Shown one piece after another: positions 1 through 6,186 of a stretch of DNA of 9,442 nucleotides. This stretch comes from an uncultured Bacilli bacterium. GTDB lineage: Bacteria > Bacillota_I > Bacilli_A > RF39 > UBA660. The DNA lies in assembly GCA_947627525.1 (NCBI GenBank), contig CANQWJ010000037.1:1-9442 (forward strand), read 5' to 3'. Every line of letters starts with the position of its first letter. Position 1 is the first letter of the stretch. The position numbers and the translations under genes are program-made. The notes below the pieces were generated by a model, which saw only the letters and a list, made by a program, of their open reading frames with translations, did not search any database and was not told the origin of the DNA.

Positions 1-909
1 CCAATTGATTTCGCTTATAGTGTTCATACGCGTGTCGGGGAAACGATGGTCGGAGCTATTGTCAATGATAGTATTGTTCCTCTTGATTATGAATTACAAG
101 ATAACGATATCGTTAAGATAAATACTAATAAGAATTCGCCTGGACCATCTAAAGAGTGGTTAAACATTGCGAAATCGACACGAGCTAAAAATAAAATTCG
201 TAGTTTCTTTACGCGTAGTGAAAAGGATAATTATATCGAAAGAGGTAAAGCTGATCTCGAAAAGGAATTGCGTAAGCGCAAACTTTCCTTTAATGAGTTT
301 TTAACTGATGAAAATCTTGAAGAAATATATAAGAGTGCTAAAGTAGTTGACTTAGATGATTTATATTTAAACATTGGTAATGGTAAATTTAGTAGTACTT
401 ATGTTGTCAATTTAATATATAAGAAAGAAAATGTTGAACCTATCAAAAAGGTTGAAGTACCTAAAACTAGTGATGGTGATATCATTGTTGAAGGAATCGA
501 TAAGATTAAAGTTAATTTAGCTAATTGTTGTAATCCGGTTCCTGGAGATGAAATTGTTGGTTATATAACTAAAGGAAATGGTATTAGCGTTCATCGCCGT
601 TCTTGTCATAATTTAGCTTTCTTAGATAACCGAATGATTAATGTTACTTGGAATGAAGAGCGAACTAATAATCGTTACTTATCATCACTATTCATTCATT
701 GTAATGAACAAGATAAATCACTATTAGAAATCATGCAGAAAGCTAGTACTTCTAATATTAGTATTGATAGTATGCATACGCATCGTAAAGTTGATGAGGT
801 TATATATGAAGTTGATATATGGGTAAGAGACCTTGAACATTTAACTAAATTTATTCGAGATTTAGAGAATATGACATATGTTGAGAAAGTGGAGCGAATT
901 ATACAATGA
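1..909 (+). CDS. relA: RelA/SpoT-family (p)ppGpp synthetase/hydrolase, C-terminal part (5' truncated by window)
   Basis: The frame is open from base 1, so this is the last 302 residues of a bifunctional Rel-type stringent-response enzyme. The hydrolase and synthetase domains lie upstream of the window. The fragment opens inside the TGS domain (PIDFAYSVHTRVG, then NDSIVPLDYELQDND and the SPGPSKEWL segment), followed by a basic helical stretch (roughly residues 55-105). Next is the zinc-finger/RIS domain with NCCNPVPGDEIVGYITKG, a Cys pair at fragment residues 176-177, and HRRSCHN with His198 and Cys202. A C-terminal ACT domain (about 225-300) completes it. This order is diagnostic of long Rel proteins, which make and degrade (p)ppGpp on the ribosome in response to uncharged tRNA. 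The cytosolic regulatory half looks intact. The TGA stop overlaps the dtd start as ATGA, indicating translational coupling. The internal ATG at 46 is not a real start. relA-dtd is a common Firmicute pairing. Confidence 0.96.
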   Translation, partial: PIDFAYSVHTRVGETMVGAIVNDSIVPLDYELQDNDIVKINTNKNSPGPSKEWLNIAKSTRAKNKIRSFFTRSEKDNYIERGKADLEKELRKRKLSFNEFLTDENLEEIYKSAKVVDLDDLYLNIGNGKFSSTYVVNLIYKKENVEPIKKVEVPKTSDGDIIVEGIDKIKVNLANCCNPVPGDEIVGYITKGNGISVHRRSCHNLAFLDNRMINVTWNEERTNNRYLSSLFIHCNEQDKSLLEIMQKASTSNISIDSMHTHRKVDEVIYEVDIWVRDLEHLTKFIRDLENMTYVEKVERIIQ

Positions 910-1343
910 AAATAGTAGTGCAAAGAAGTTTAGAAGCATCTTGCGAAGTTGATGGCAAAATTACCGGAAAGATTGATAATGGGATGGTTTTATTAGTCAG
1001 TTTTACGCAAGGTGATGATGAAAAAATAGTAGACTATATGGTTCGAAAAGTATTGAATTTACGTATATTTGACGATGAAAATGGCATAATGAATAAGAGT
1101 ATTGATAAAGAAAAAGCATCTATTTTATCAATTTCCCAATTTACGCTTTATGGTGATGCGACCAAAGGAAATCGTCCTAGTTATGTCAAAGCCCTAAATG
1201 GGGAAGAAGCAATAAAACTATATGATTACTTTAATGAAGAACTAAGAAAAGAAATAAGAGTTGAAACCGGTATCTTTGGTGCGGAAATGAAAATAAGTTT
1301 AATAAATGATGGACCTATAACCATAATTTTAGAGAAGGAGTGA
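906..1343 (+). CDS. dtd: D-aminoacyl-tRNA deacylase (D-Tyr-tRNA deacylase)
   Basis: This gene encodes a 145-residue cytosolic enzyme, the normal length for bacterial DTD. It hydrolyses D-amino acids (and Gly from mischarged tRNA-Ala) off tRNA and so protects translation from wrong-handed residues. The N-terminus MKIVVQRSLEASCEVDG is typical. The signature SQFTLYGD is at residues 77-84 (catalytic-site Thr80), followed by GNRPSY at 88-93. The closing motif NDGPIT at 134-139 contains the Gly-Pro pair (G136-P137) that forms the cross-subunit cis-Pro chiral filter in this homodimer. The ATG overlaps the relA TGA by four bases, with a GGAG at 891-894 located 11 bases upstream, so expression is probably coupled to relA. 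The TGA stop at 1341-1343 lies within the ribosome-binding region of the next gene. Confidence 0.97.
   Translation: MKIVVQRSLEASCEVDGKITGKIDNGMVLLVSFTQGDDEKIVDYMVRKVLNLRIFDDENGIMNKSIDKEKASILSISQFTLYGDATKGNRPSYVKALNGEEAIKLYDYFNEELRKEIRVETGIFGAEMKISLINDGPITIILEKE
1335..1340 (+). promoter_or_regulatory. Ribosome binding site deciding the permease start
   Basis: AAGGAG ends 8 bases before the ATG at 1349. A GTG at 1340, which would give three extra residues, shares its first base with this motif and cannot be served by it. The ATG is therefore the better start. Confidence 0.8.
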
Positions 1344-1348
1344 TAAAG

Positions 1349-2398
1349 ATGTATAAAGATAAATTGAATTATAAATTGTTAAATATCTTAATATTATTTA
1401 CCATTATCTATTTAGGAATTATTACTTTCGATTATTGGATTGGTATAATTACAAGACTATTTAATTTAACTTTCCCATTTATTTTAGCATTTATCATTGC
1501 TTATGCCTTATCGCCTTTGGTGCGTAAGATAGAATCAAAAGGTGTTCGTAAAAAACTGGCGGTAACAATTGTCGTCGTCGGTTTCGTTGGTATTTTCGTT
1601 GGCCTTTTAAGTTTAACGATTCCTGTTATTTATGAACAGTTGATCTCTCTTTCTAAAAACTTGGGAACAATAATAAATGATATGTCTAAATATTTCCATA
1701 TTGATATTAACCAATATCAATCAACAATTAATGGTTATTTAAATGATATCATTGGTAGTGTTGGTAAATATGTATCAAGCGGTCTATTTAATTTCTTATC
1801 TCAATCAATTAATTTCTTGACAAAGTTTATCATCGTCTTCATCGTCAGTATTTATTTTATGGCTGATATGGACAATATTAGAGAATATGTTAAAGGTGTT
1901 TTAAAACGTCATAATAAGAAATCATTTAAATTGATTAAGAGTATTGATAATGAATTAGGACATTATCTTGAAGGATTGACTATTTTTATGATTATCCAAT
2001 TCTTTGAATATTCATTTCTCTTCTGGGTAATTGGTCATCCTAACTGGATTCTTTTAGGTTTACTAGCATCTTTTACAACTGTTATTCCATATTTTGGTGG
2101 ATGGATAACAAATATTATTGCGGTAATTTTAGCAAGTGTCGTTTCAACTAAGTTATTTATTGCAACTTTGATTATTTGCTTTATTTTCCCTAATATTGAC
2201 GGTTATATCATTTCTCCAAGAGTATATGGTAAAACGAACAATGTTAAACCTTTATGGTCAATTTTCGCTGTAACTGTTATGGGTGGAACATTAGGTTTAT
2301 TTGGAATTTTATTTGCACTTCCAACTTACTTAGTCTTGAACTGCATATATAAATTCTTTAGAGAAGATATAAAAGAAAAAATAGAGACTATTTCGTAG
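1349..2398 (+). CDS. AI-2E family (PerM/YtvI-like) membrane permease
   Basis: This is a 349-residue polytopic inner-membrane protein of the AI-2E transporter superfamily (PF01594). Visible features are two N-terminal membrane helices (about 8-30 and 35-52), a third near 66-88, and a soluble loop rich in polar residues. A central helix lies near 155-172, and a cluster of C-terminal helices follows. Conserved family signatures include the TVIPYFGGWI stretch and an SPRVYGKTNNVKPLW segment followed by a Gly-rich GGTLGLFGILFALP helix. Family members have been proposed to export autoinducer-2, act as Na+/H+ antiporters, or serve sporulation (YtvI), so the substrate cannot be read from sequence. The gene starts a few bases after dtd and is probably cotranscribed with relA-dtd. 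Its 3' end forms the left arm and loop of a terminator and overlaps the convergent gene by 11 bases. Confidence 0.87.
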   Translation: MYKDKLNYKLLNILILFTIIYLGIITFDYWIGIITRLFNLTFPFILAFIIAYALSPLVRKIESKGVRKKLAVTIVVVGFVGIFVGLLSLTIPVIYEQLISLSKNLGTIINDMSKYFHIDINQYQSTINGYLNDIIGSVGKYVSSGLFNFLSQSINFLTKFIIVFIVSIYFMADMDNIREYVKGVLKRHNKKSFKLIKSIDNELGHYLEGLTIFMIIQFFEYSFLFWVIGHPNWILLGLLASFTTVIPYFGGWITNIIAVILASVVSTKLFIATLIICFIFPNIDGYIISPRVYGKTNNVKPLWSIFAVTVMGGTLGLFGILFALPTYLVLNCIYKFFREDIKEKIETIS

Positions 2399-2409
2399 TC
2401 TCTTCTTTT
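2384..2409. terminator. Bidirectional intrinsic terminator between convergent genes
   Basis: A perfect 7-bp stem, GAGACTA (2384-2390) with TAGTCTC (2396-2402), encloses the loop TTTCG. On the plus strand it is followed by TTCTTTT; on the minus strand the tail is TATTTTTTCTTTT (complement of 2371-2383). It can therefore stop both the relA-dtd-permease operon and the minus-strand transglutaminase-like gene. Both stop codons lie inside the hairpin: the plus-strand TAG at 2396-2398 and the minus-strand TAG at 2388-2390. Confidence 0.82.
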
Positions 2410-3320
2410 GACACTATTTCTTGGAACACATCTTTATCAAAGAGATGTTGTTCCTTTTCAATTTCTTCTAATTCTTCCGTTGTTATTAGAAAGAAAGTAT
2501 ATTCTAATACATCTTTACCATTTTTACTAACAGGGTCATCCCAAGTTAAATCTAGGTGATACCACTGATTATCTAAATAGACCGCATTCCAAATATGATT
2601 TTCACTGATGATACGAAAATTGGGAATATCATAATAGTCTAAGAATAGGGCCATCGCATCAGTATAACCTCCACACAAACCGTATCCTTGAAATAATGGA
2701 CCATAAGCTGTGTCTGATTTATAATTAACAATCTTTTTGTCGCTACGATCAGAGTCATACTTAGTATTATTAATAATATAATCATGAATCTTTTTAATAA
2801 TTTCTTTTTTATCAGTAATATTACCAACATAATTAGTGACAATATCTTTTATTTTATTATTAATACGTCTTATATCTTCACTAGTATAAACTCTATTTAC
2901 TTTTACAATAACTTTACCTAAACTATCATACTCTGTCTCAATACTTGCGAAACTGTTATAAGGATGAACAAAACTATTAATATTAGATAGAGTAGATTGA
3001 TCATGTGATAGTTTAGCTACATCATCTAAGCAATCAACGTAGTCTCTATCACACATCAAAGTAAATTCATCATTACCATTATCGACAATTGTATAATAAG
3101 CATTTAAAAGTTGTTGCTTATCTTTGATGATGAAGTCATCTGTTAGTTGCACATACTTATAATCTTTAGCTTGATAATATTCATTAGGTGTAAGAGTACT
3201 TATTTCAACACCCTCTAAAATAAATTTCTTATATATAAAACGACCTATATCTTCTCTAAAAATATAAACGATACCAAATACACCTACAAAAAAGGCTATA
3301 AAACCTAACATCTTTTTCAT
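2388..3320 (-). CDS. Membrane-anchored transglutaminase-like (papain-fold) protein
   Basis: This 310-residue protein has one N-terminal membrane segment (about 5-21, after MKKM) and a large soluble part, predicted outside the membrane. Residues 170-275 match the bacterial transglutaminase-like core. A helix precedes GYGLCGGYTDAM with nucleophile Cys216, ENHIWNAVYLD supplies His242, and HLDLTWDDP supplies Asp257, so the catalytic triad is complete. Members of this superfamily act as cysteine proteases, amidases or cross-linkers, often on cell-wall or surface proteins; the substrate is unknown here. Residues 35-165 have no recognisable domain, though Cys90 and Cys97 could form a disulfide. The ATG at 3320 is chosen because AGGTG lies 6 bases before it; an in-frame GTG at 3329 is part of that Shine-Dalgarno. 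The gene follows rpsT after a strong terminator. No convincing promoter is visible in the 37-base gap, so expression may depend on read-through. Confidence 0.85.
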   Translation of the reverse strand: MKKMLGFIAFFVGVFGIVYIFREDIGRFIYKKFILEGVEISTLTPNEYYQAKDYKYVQLTDDFIIKDKQQLLNAYYTIVDNGNDEFTLMCDRDYVDCLDDVAKLSHDQSTLSNINSFVHPYNSFASIETEYDSLGKVIVKVNRVYTSEDIRRINNKIKDIVTNYVGNITDKKEIIKKIHDYIINNTKYDSDRSDKKIVNYKSDTAYGPLFQGYGLCGGYTDAMALFLDYYDIPNFRIISENHIWNAVYLDNQWYHLDLTWDDPVSKNGKDVLEYTFFLITTEELEEIEKEQHLFDKDVFQEIVSKEETTK

Positions 3321-3326
3321 TTTTTT

Positions 3327-3331
3327 CACCT
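3327..3331 (-). promoter_or_regulatory. Ribosome binding site deciding the transglutaminase-like start
   Basis: On the minus strand the sequence reads AGGTGAAAAAAATG, so AGGTG sits 6 bases before the ATG at 3320. The GTG inside it is in frame and could be mistaken for a start. rpsT is preceded by the same 14-base arrangement. Confidence 0.75.
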
Positions 3332-3357
3332 ATATTAATTTTATCTTATTTTAATAT

Positions 3358-3384
3358 AAAAAAAAAGAGTAATTTTTCTTACTC
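3358..3384 (-). terminator. rpsT intrinsic terminator
   Basis: On the minus strand GAGTAA (3384-3379) pairs perfectly with TTACTC (3372-3367) around a 6-base loop, followed immediately by nine T residues (3366-3358). The left arm contains the rpsT TAA stop (3381-3379). The stem is short and AT-rich, but the U tract is strong. Confidence 0.78.
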
Positions 3385-3642
3385 CATACCATTATTCATT
3401 TTTGTTAATCTAGATTTTAGTCTTGCTGCTTTATTTTTATGAATTAAACCACTCTTCATAGATTTATCAATTCTTTGAATAGCGATATTTAATTTTTCAC
3501 TTGATAATTTTTTATCACCAGCTTTAACAGCTTTTTCGAAGTTTTTAACAGCTGTTCTACGACTTGTTTCAACGACGTTGTTTCCAACAGCTTTCTTTCT
3601 ACTAGTGATAACTCTCTTTTTAGCACTCTTAATATTTGGCAT
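3379..3642 (-). CDS. rpsT: 30S ribosomal protein S20
   Basis: This 87-residue, Lys/Arg-rich protein starts MPNIKSAKKRV, the classic S20 N-terminus, and continues with the helical pattern SRRTAVKNFEKAV and a C-terminal HKNKAARLKSRLTK segment. S20 binds 16S rRNA early in 30S assembly. The length matches the family (about 85-90). The ATG at 3642 is chosen because GAGGTG sits 6 bases upstream; the in-frame GTG at 3651 belongs to that Shine-Dalgarno. Transcription diverges from gpr, as in Bacillus subtilis. The gene has its own extended -10 promoter and its own terminator, so it is essentially monocistronic. Confidence 0.97.
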   Translation of the reverse strand: MPNIKSAKKRVITSRKKAVGNNVVETSRRTAVKNFEKAVKAGDKKLSSEKLNIAIQRIDKSMKSGLIHKNKAARLKSRLTKMNNGME

Positions 3643-3648
3643 TTTTTT

Positions 3649-3654
3649 CACCTC
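3649..3654 (-). promoter_or_regulatory. rpsT ribosome binding site
   Basis: GAGGTG on the minus strand lies 6 bases before the ATG at 3642. It decides that start over the in-frame GTG at 3651, which is the last three bases of this motif. Confidence 0.82.
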
Positions 3655-3672
3655 GCTTTTTTGACTAAATAT

Positions 3673-3701
3673 ATTCTAACAAAAAATATGCTAAAAAGCA
3701 A
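3673..3701 (-). promoter_or_regulatory. Predicted sigma-A extended -10 promoter of rpsT
   Basis: On the minus strand TTGCTT (3701-3696, 3/6 to TTGACA) is followed after 17 bases by TAGAAT (3678-3673, 5/6 to TATAAT). TGT immediately precedes the -10, giving an extended -10 element. It would start transcription about 25 bases before the rpsT start codon, leaving room for the GAGGTG Shine-Dalgarno. Confidence 0.65.
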
Positions 3702-3707
3702 ACAAAA

Positions 3708-3759
3708 TGTTAAAATAATCAAAAATGTATATAATTAAACAATAAGTTAACACTATAAT
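3708..3759 (+). promoter_or_regulatory. gpr: Ambiguous promoter region of gpr
   Basis: Two overlapping candidates exist. TATAAT at 3730-3735 has only a poor -35 (TGTTAA at 3708-3713, 16-base spacer), but would give a leader of about 28 bases that includes the GGTGA Shine-Dalgarno (3761-3765). Alternatively GTATA (3727-3731) fits the sigma-G -35 GHATR, and CACTATA (3751-3757) fits 6 of 7 positions of the sigma-G -10. That spacing is 19, slightly long, and would leave almost no leader. Bacillus gpr is known to be transcribed by sigma-F and sigma-G in the forespore. I cannot choose between the two from sequence. Confidence 0.35.
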
Positions 3760-3769
3760 TGGTGAAAAT

Positions 3770-4786
3770 ATGGATAAAGAAATTGACTTACAAAACTATT
3801 CAATTAGGACCGATCTTTTAATTGATGCTGTTGAAAACTTTGAAAATGCTACCATAAAAGTAAATGAAAGGCAAGAAGGCGATATTGTTATCAATGAAAC
3901 AGAGGTCCTTAAAGATAATGATATTAAAAAAAAGGGTAAATATATTACAATATCATTTAATGATGTGACAGATCACAATAACTTTTTAAAAGTTCAAAAT
4001 GTTTTTTCAAGTGAAATAAAAAAAATCATTACTTCACTAAATTTAAAACAAGATTATAAAACTCTTGTCGTTGGACTGGGGAACCGCAATAGTACACCAG
4101 ATAGTTTAGGTGATAAAGTATGTGATAATATAATTGTAACTAGACATCTCTTTGATTTAAAAGAAGCTAGTTCCAATTATGGAAATGTCGCTGTTTTTAC
4201 GCCTAATGTCATGGGAAATACCGGTATTGAAGCTGAAGAAATAATTAAAGGTATAATTAAAATGATTGATGTTGATTTGCTTGTTGTCGTTGATGCGCTT
4301 GCATCTTCTAATATTGAACGTGTCAATAAGACCATTCAAATTACGGATACGGGTATTTCGCCTGGCAGTGGTGTTGGTAATTATCGTAAGGAAATATCAA
4401 AGGATGCTTTAGGAATTCCCGTTATAGCGATTGGTGTTCCAACGGTAGTTGATGCGACGACGATTGTTACTGATACTATTAATTTATTAATTCAAAAGAT
4501 AGCTTACTTAAAAAATGATGATCCTAAAGAAAAATTAAAACCGCGCGATAAAGTAGACTTTTTAAAAGAAAAAAGAACATCTTTAAACGATGAAGAAAAA
4601 AGTAATCTTTTAGGACTAGTTGGTAATTTATCTATGGAAGACTTAAAGAGTTTGATCAACGAAGTTTTAACACCCATTGGTTACAATATGATGGTAACAC
4701 CAAAAGAAATAGACTTTGTCATTGAAAAAATAGCTCTTCTAATAAGTAAAGGAATAAACAATGTAATGCATAATTTAGAAAGATAA
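3770..4786 (+). CDS. gpr: Germination protease GPR (spore protease, family A25)
   Basis: GPR is made in the forespore as an inactive zymogen and, on germination, cuts small acid-soluble spore proteins so their amino acids can be reused. The 338-residue protein is a little shorter than Bacillus GPR (about 370). The N-terminus MDKEIDLQNYSIRTD / LLID matches the 15-residue autocleaved propeptide of B. megaterium GPR. The core motifs are VVGLGNRNSTPDSLG, DNIIVTRHLF, TPNVMGNTGIE, VDALASSNIERVN, TGISPGSGVGN, GIPVIAIGVPTVVDA and the C-terminal PIGYNMMVTPKEID. By alignment from memory, Asp111 (TPD) and Asp175 (VDAL) correspond to the two essential aspartates (127 and 193) of this atypical aspartic protease. 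GGTG sits 5 bases before the ATG. The gene is divergent from rpsT and followed by spoIIP, as in Bacillus. Confidence 0.97.
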   Translation: MDKEIDLQNYSIRTDLLIDAVENFENATIKVNERQEGDIVINETEVLKDNDIKKKGKYITISFNDVTDHNNFLKVQNVFSSEIKKIITSLNLKQDYKTLVVGLGNRNSTPDSLGDKVCDNIIVTRHLFDLKEASSNYGNVAVFTPNVMGNTGIEAEEIIKGIIKMIDVDLLVVVDALASSNIERVNKTIQITDTGISPGSGVGNYRKEISKDALGIPVIAIGVPTVVDATTIVTDTINLLIQKIAYLKNDDPKEKLKPRDKVDFLKEKRTSLNDEEKSNLLGLVGNLSMEDLKSLINEVLTPIGYNMMVTPKEIDFVIEKIALLISKGINNVMHNLER

Positions 4787-4807
4787 TTATGGCATTATAT
4801 TTTTTTT
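4783..4807 (+). terminator. Possible weak terminator after gpr
   Basis: ATAAT (4783-4787, including the gpr TAA stop) can pair with ATTAT (4794-4798) around a 6-base loop, followed by eight T residues (4800-4807). The stem is only 5 bp and entirely A/T, so termination would be weak or partial. Confidence 0.35.
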
Positions 4808-4809
4808 GA

Positions 4810-4838
4810 CAAAATTCATATCATTTATTAGATACAAT
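4810..4838 (+). promoter_or_regulatory. Predicted sigma-E (mother-cell) promoter of spoIIP
   Basis: GATACAAT at 4831-4838 matches 7 of 8 positions of the sigma-E -10 consensus CATACAAT. Exactly 14 bases upstream, CAAAATT at 4810-4816 matches 5 of 7 positions of the -35 consensus KMATATT. The expected start near 4845 leaves a short leader with GGTG (4847-4850) before the ATG at 4856. A perfect TTGACA at 4806-4811 overlaps it, but its nearest good -10 is 21 bases away, so a sigma-A reading fits less well. SpoIIP is under sigma-E control in B. subtilis. Confidence 0.55.
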
Positions 4839-4855
4839 CTTTTTATGGTGATGAT

Positions 4856-5830
4856 ATGAATAAAAAGAAAAAACGAAGTAAATTAAAAAAAGTCTTTTTT
4901 ATAGTGATTTTAATAATGACATATATCTTTACTTTACAAATGCTAAATAAAATTAATTTTGATGTAAAAGATAAGCGTCTTTATAAATTCTTAATCAATA
5001 ACTCTTCAACTCTATCTTCAAACAGTAGTTATGATACTTTAAAAAAAATTATCAATTTTAAACCAAATTCATTAATCATCAATAACTTAGTTTATGATAA
5101 AAAGACTAGTACAAGTGTTAAACCCATTGATGACGTCATATCCCAAAATGATAATAAAGGAGAACCAAATCAAGATCAAACGAAACCTGCCATAAAAGAG
5201 GAAGATAAAAGACCAACTGTTTACATTTATAACACTCATCAAAGTGAAAATTATAATGGTGAATATCTAGCGGAATATAGTATCACTCCCAATGTTTTAA
5301 TGGCAAGCTACATGTTAAAAGAAGATTTAGAAGAGTATGGTATCTATTCTTATGTTGAAGAAGATAGTGTCAGTGCTGTCTTAAATAAAAATAAATGGAA
5401 ATATTATAAGAGTTATACTGTTACTAAGAGTTTCATGGAAAAAAGAAAAAAAGAAATGCCAACTTTGAAATACTATATTGATTTACATCGTGATTCCGTT
5501 AAAAGAAAATATACAACTACCGAAATAAATGGTGTCAGTTATGCCAAAATTATGTTATTAGTTGGACTTGATCATAAAGATTATAAAATTAATTTACAAG
5601 AAGCTAAGAAAATAAATAATAAATTGAATAAGGAATATCCTGGACTATCAAGAGGTATTTACAAAAAGAGTGGAAAGGGAGTAAATGGTATTTATAATCA
5701 AGACTTTTCTAAATATACTTTTCTTTTTGAAGTCGGTGGAACTGATAACAATATCCAAGAAGTCAATAATAGTATTTCTGTTCTTGCAAAGATTTTAAAT
5801 GAATATATAAAAGAAGAAGAGGGATCCTAA
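4856..5830 (+). CDS. spoIIP: Stage II sporulation protein P (peptidoglycan amidase/endopeptidase)
   Basis: SpoIIP is the membrane-anchored Zn-dependent cell-wall hydrolase that works with SpoIID and SpoIIM to thin septal peptidoglycan and drive engulfment of the forespore. The 324-residue protein has a very basic N-terminus (KKKKRSKLKK), one membrane segment (about 13-30), and a low-complexity linker (about 85-118). The catalytic domain runs from about 120 to 318. Family motifs are YIYNTHQSENY with His128 and Glu131, YYIDLHRDSV with His211, and the C-terminal FLFEVGGTDNNIQEVNNS with Glu292. These histidines and glutamates are the likely zinc ligands and catalytic residues (inference by family pattern). 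It is shorter than B. subtilis SpoIIP (about 400), mostly through a reduced N-terminal region. It lies 69 bases after gpr with its own sigma-E-like promoter, and its TAA directly abuts the next ATG. Confidence 0.94.
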   Translation: MNKKKKRSKLKKVFFIVILIMTYIFTLQMLNKINFDVKDKRLYKFLINNSSTLSSNSSYDTLKKIINFKPNSLIINNLVYDKKTSTSVKPIDDVISQNDNKGEPNQDQTKPAIKEEDKRPTVYIYNTHQSENYNGEYLAEYSITPNVLMASYMLKEDLEEYGIYSYVEEDSVSAVLNKNKWKYYKSYTVTKSFMEKRKKEMPTLKYYIDLHRDSVKRKYTTTEINGVSYAKIMLLVGLDHKDYKINLQEAKKINNKLNKEYPGLSRGIYKKSGKGVNGIYNQDFSKYTFLFEVGGTDNNIQEVNNSISVLAKILNEYIKEEEGS

Positions 5831-6145
5831 ATGAAAATCTTTAAAATATTTATAATTATAATATTAGTTGCTTTTTTAGGAACAGTTTTTCTATCAGTTA
5901 GTGGTTATTATCAAACAGAACTTCAAAAAGATATGATTTTAACTAATGAAGCCATTGAAAAATTTGAACAAGATGTCAAAGAAGGAAAGGATATTGATGC
6001 TAGTGACTATCTAGCATCAAAACAAAAAAATTATGATAATCGCATCTCTGAAAGTGGTCGTTATATTTCCGAAAAACTAAATAAAATAGTTTCTAATGGT
6101 ATTAAAAAAACCCTAAAAATTATCATAAAAGCAATTGAAGAATAA
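5831..6145 (+). CDS. Small one-pass membrane protein, possibly YqxA-like (DUF3679)
   Basis: This 104-residue protein has an N-terminal hydrophobic segment (about 5-24) and a mainly helical, charged tail. The tail includes a DYLASKQ segment (about 59-65) and an amphipathic C-terminus (SEKLNKIVSNGIKKTLK). Its start codon immediately follows the spoIIP TAA, with AGAGGG (5818-5823) 7 bases upstream, so it is almost certainly cotranslated with spoIIP. In Bacillus the gene after spoIIP is yqxA, encoding a protein of about 110 residues with the same layout (membrane helix, short linker, Lys/Gln helix and C-terminal helix). I infer that this is its counterpart; identity is too low to assert by eye. 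Function is unknown. A role alongside SpoIIP in the mother-cell membrane would fit the position. The promoter of the next gene overlaps its 3' end. Confidence 0.7.
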   Translation: MKIFKIFIIIILVAFLGTVFLSVSGYYQTELQKDMILTNEAIEKFEQDVKEGKDIDASDYLASKQKNYDNRISESGRYISEKLNKIVSNGIKKTLKIIIKAIEE

Positions 6146-6163
6146 ATAACGATATTGTATAAT
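6135..6163 (+). promoter_or_regulatory. Predicted sigma-A promoter of the surface-protein gene set
   Basis: TTGAAG (6135-6140, 4/6 to TTGACA) is followed after exactly 17 bases by a perfect TATAAT (6158-6163). Transcription would begin near 6170, giving a 17-base leader that carries the Shine-Dalgarno of the next gene. The -35 lies within the last codons of the preceding small gene. It suggests vegetative expression of the downstream genes, separate from the sporulation cluster. Confidence 0.65.
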
Positions 6164-6172
6164 TTTTATGAT

Positions 6173-6178
6173 AGGGTG
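6173..6178 (+). promoter_or_regulatory. Ribosome binding site deciding a GTG start
   Basis: AGGGTG, continuing as TGATC like the 16S anti-Shine-Dalgarno complement, ends 8 bases before the GTG at 6187. The in-frame GTG at 6178 begins on the last base of this motif and is therefore rejected as the start. Confidence 0.7.
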
Positions 6179-6186
6179 TGATCGTA

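Noticed and set aside
696..923. Minus-strand open frame of 75 codons over the relA 3' end
   Set aside because: It lies wholly antisense to the well-conserved ACT domain, has no ribosome binding site that stands out, and its product is low-complexity with no recognisable motif.
2639..2842. Second minus-strand frame of 67 codons inside the transglutaminase-like gene
   Set aside because: It is a frame shadow of the catalytic region of that gene; the overlapping frame encodes the intact triad motifs.
3642..3651. GTG start three codons upstream of the rpsT ATG
   Set aside because: The GTG is part of the GAGGTG Shine-Dalgarno, and S20 proteins begin MPNIKSAKKR.
4157..4339. Minus-strand frame of 60 codons within gpr
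   Set aside because: It is antisense to the most conserved core of GPR, with no independent start signal.
4801..4838. Sigma-A promoter using TTGACA (4806-4811) with TACAAT (4833-4838)
   Set aside because: The spacer is 21 bases, outside the usual 16-18. The sigma-E reading fits spacing and known regulation better.
6146..6186. Terminator after the small YqxA-like gene
   Set aside because: No stem-loop is visible before the next gene; the stretch is explained by the promoter and ribosome binding site.
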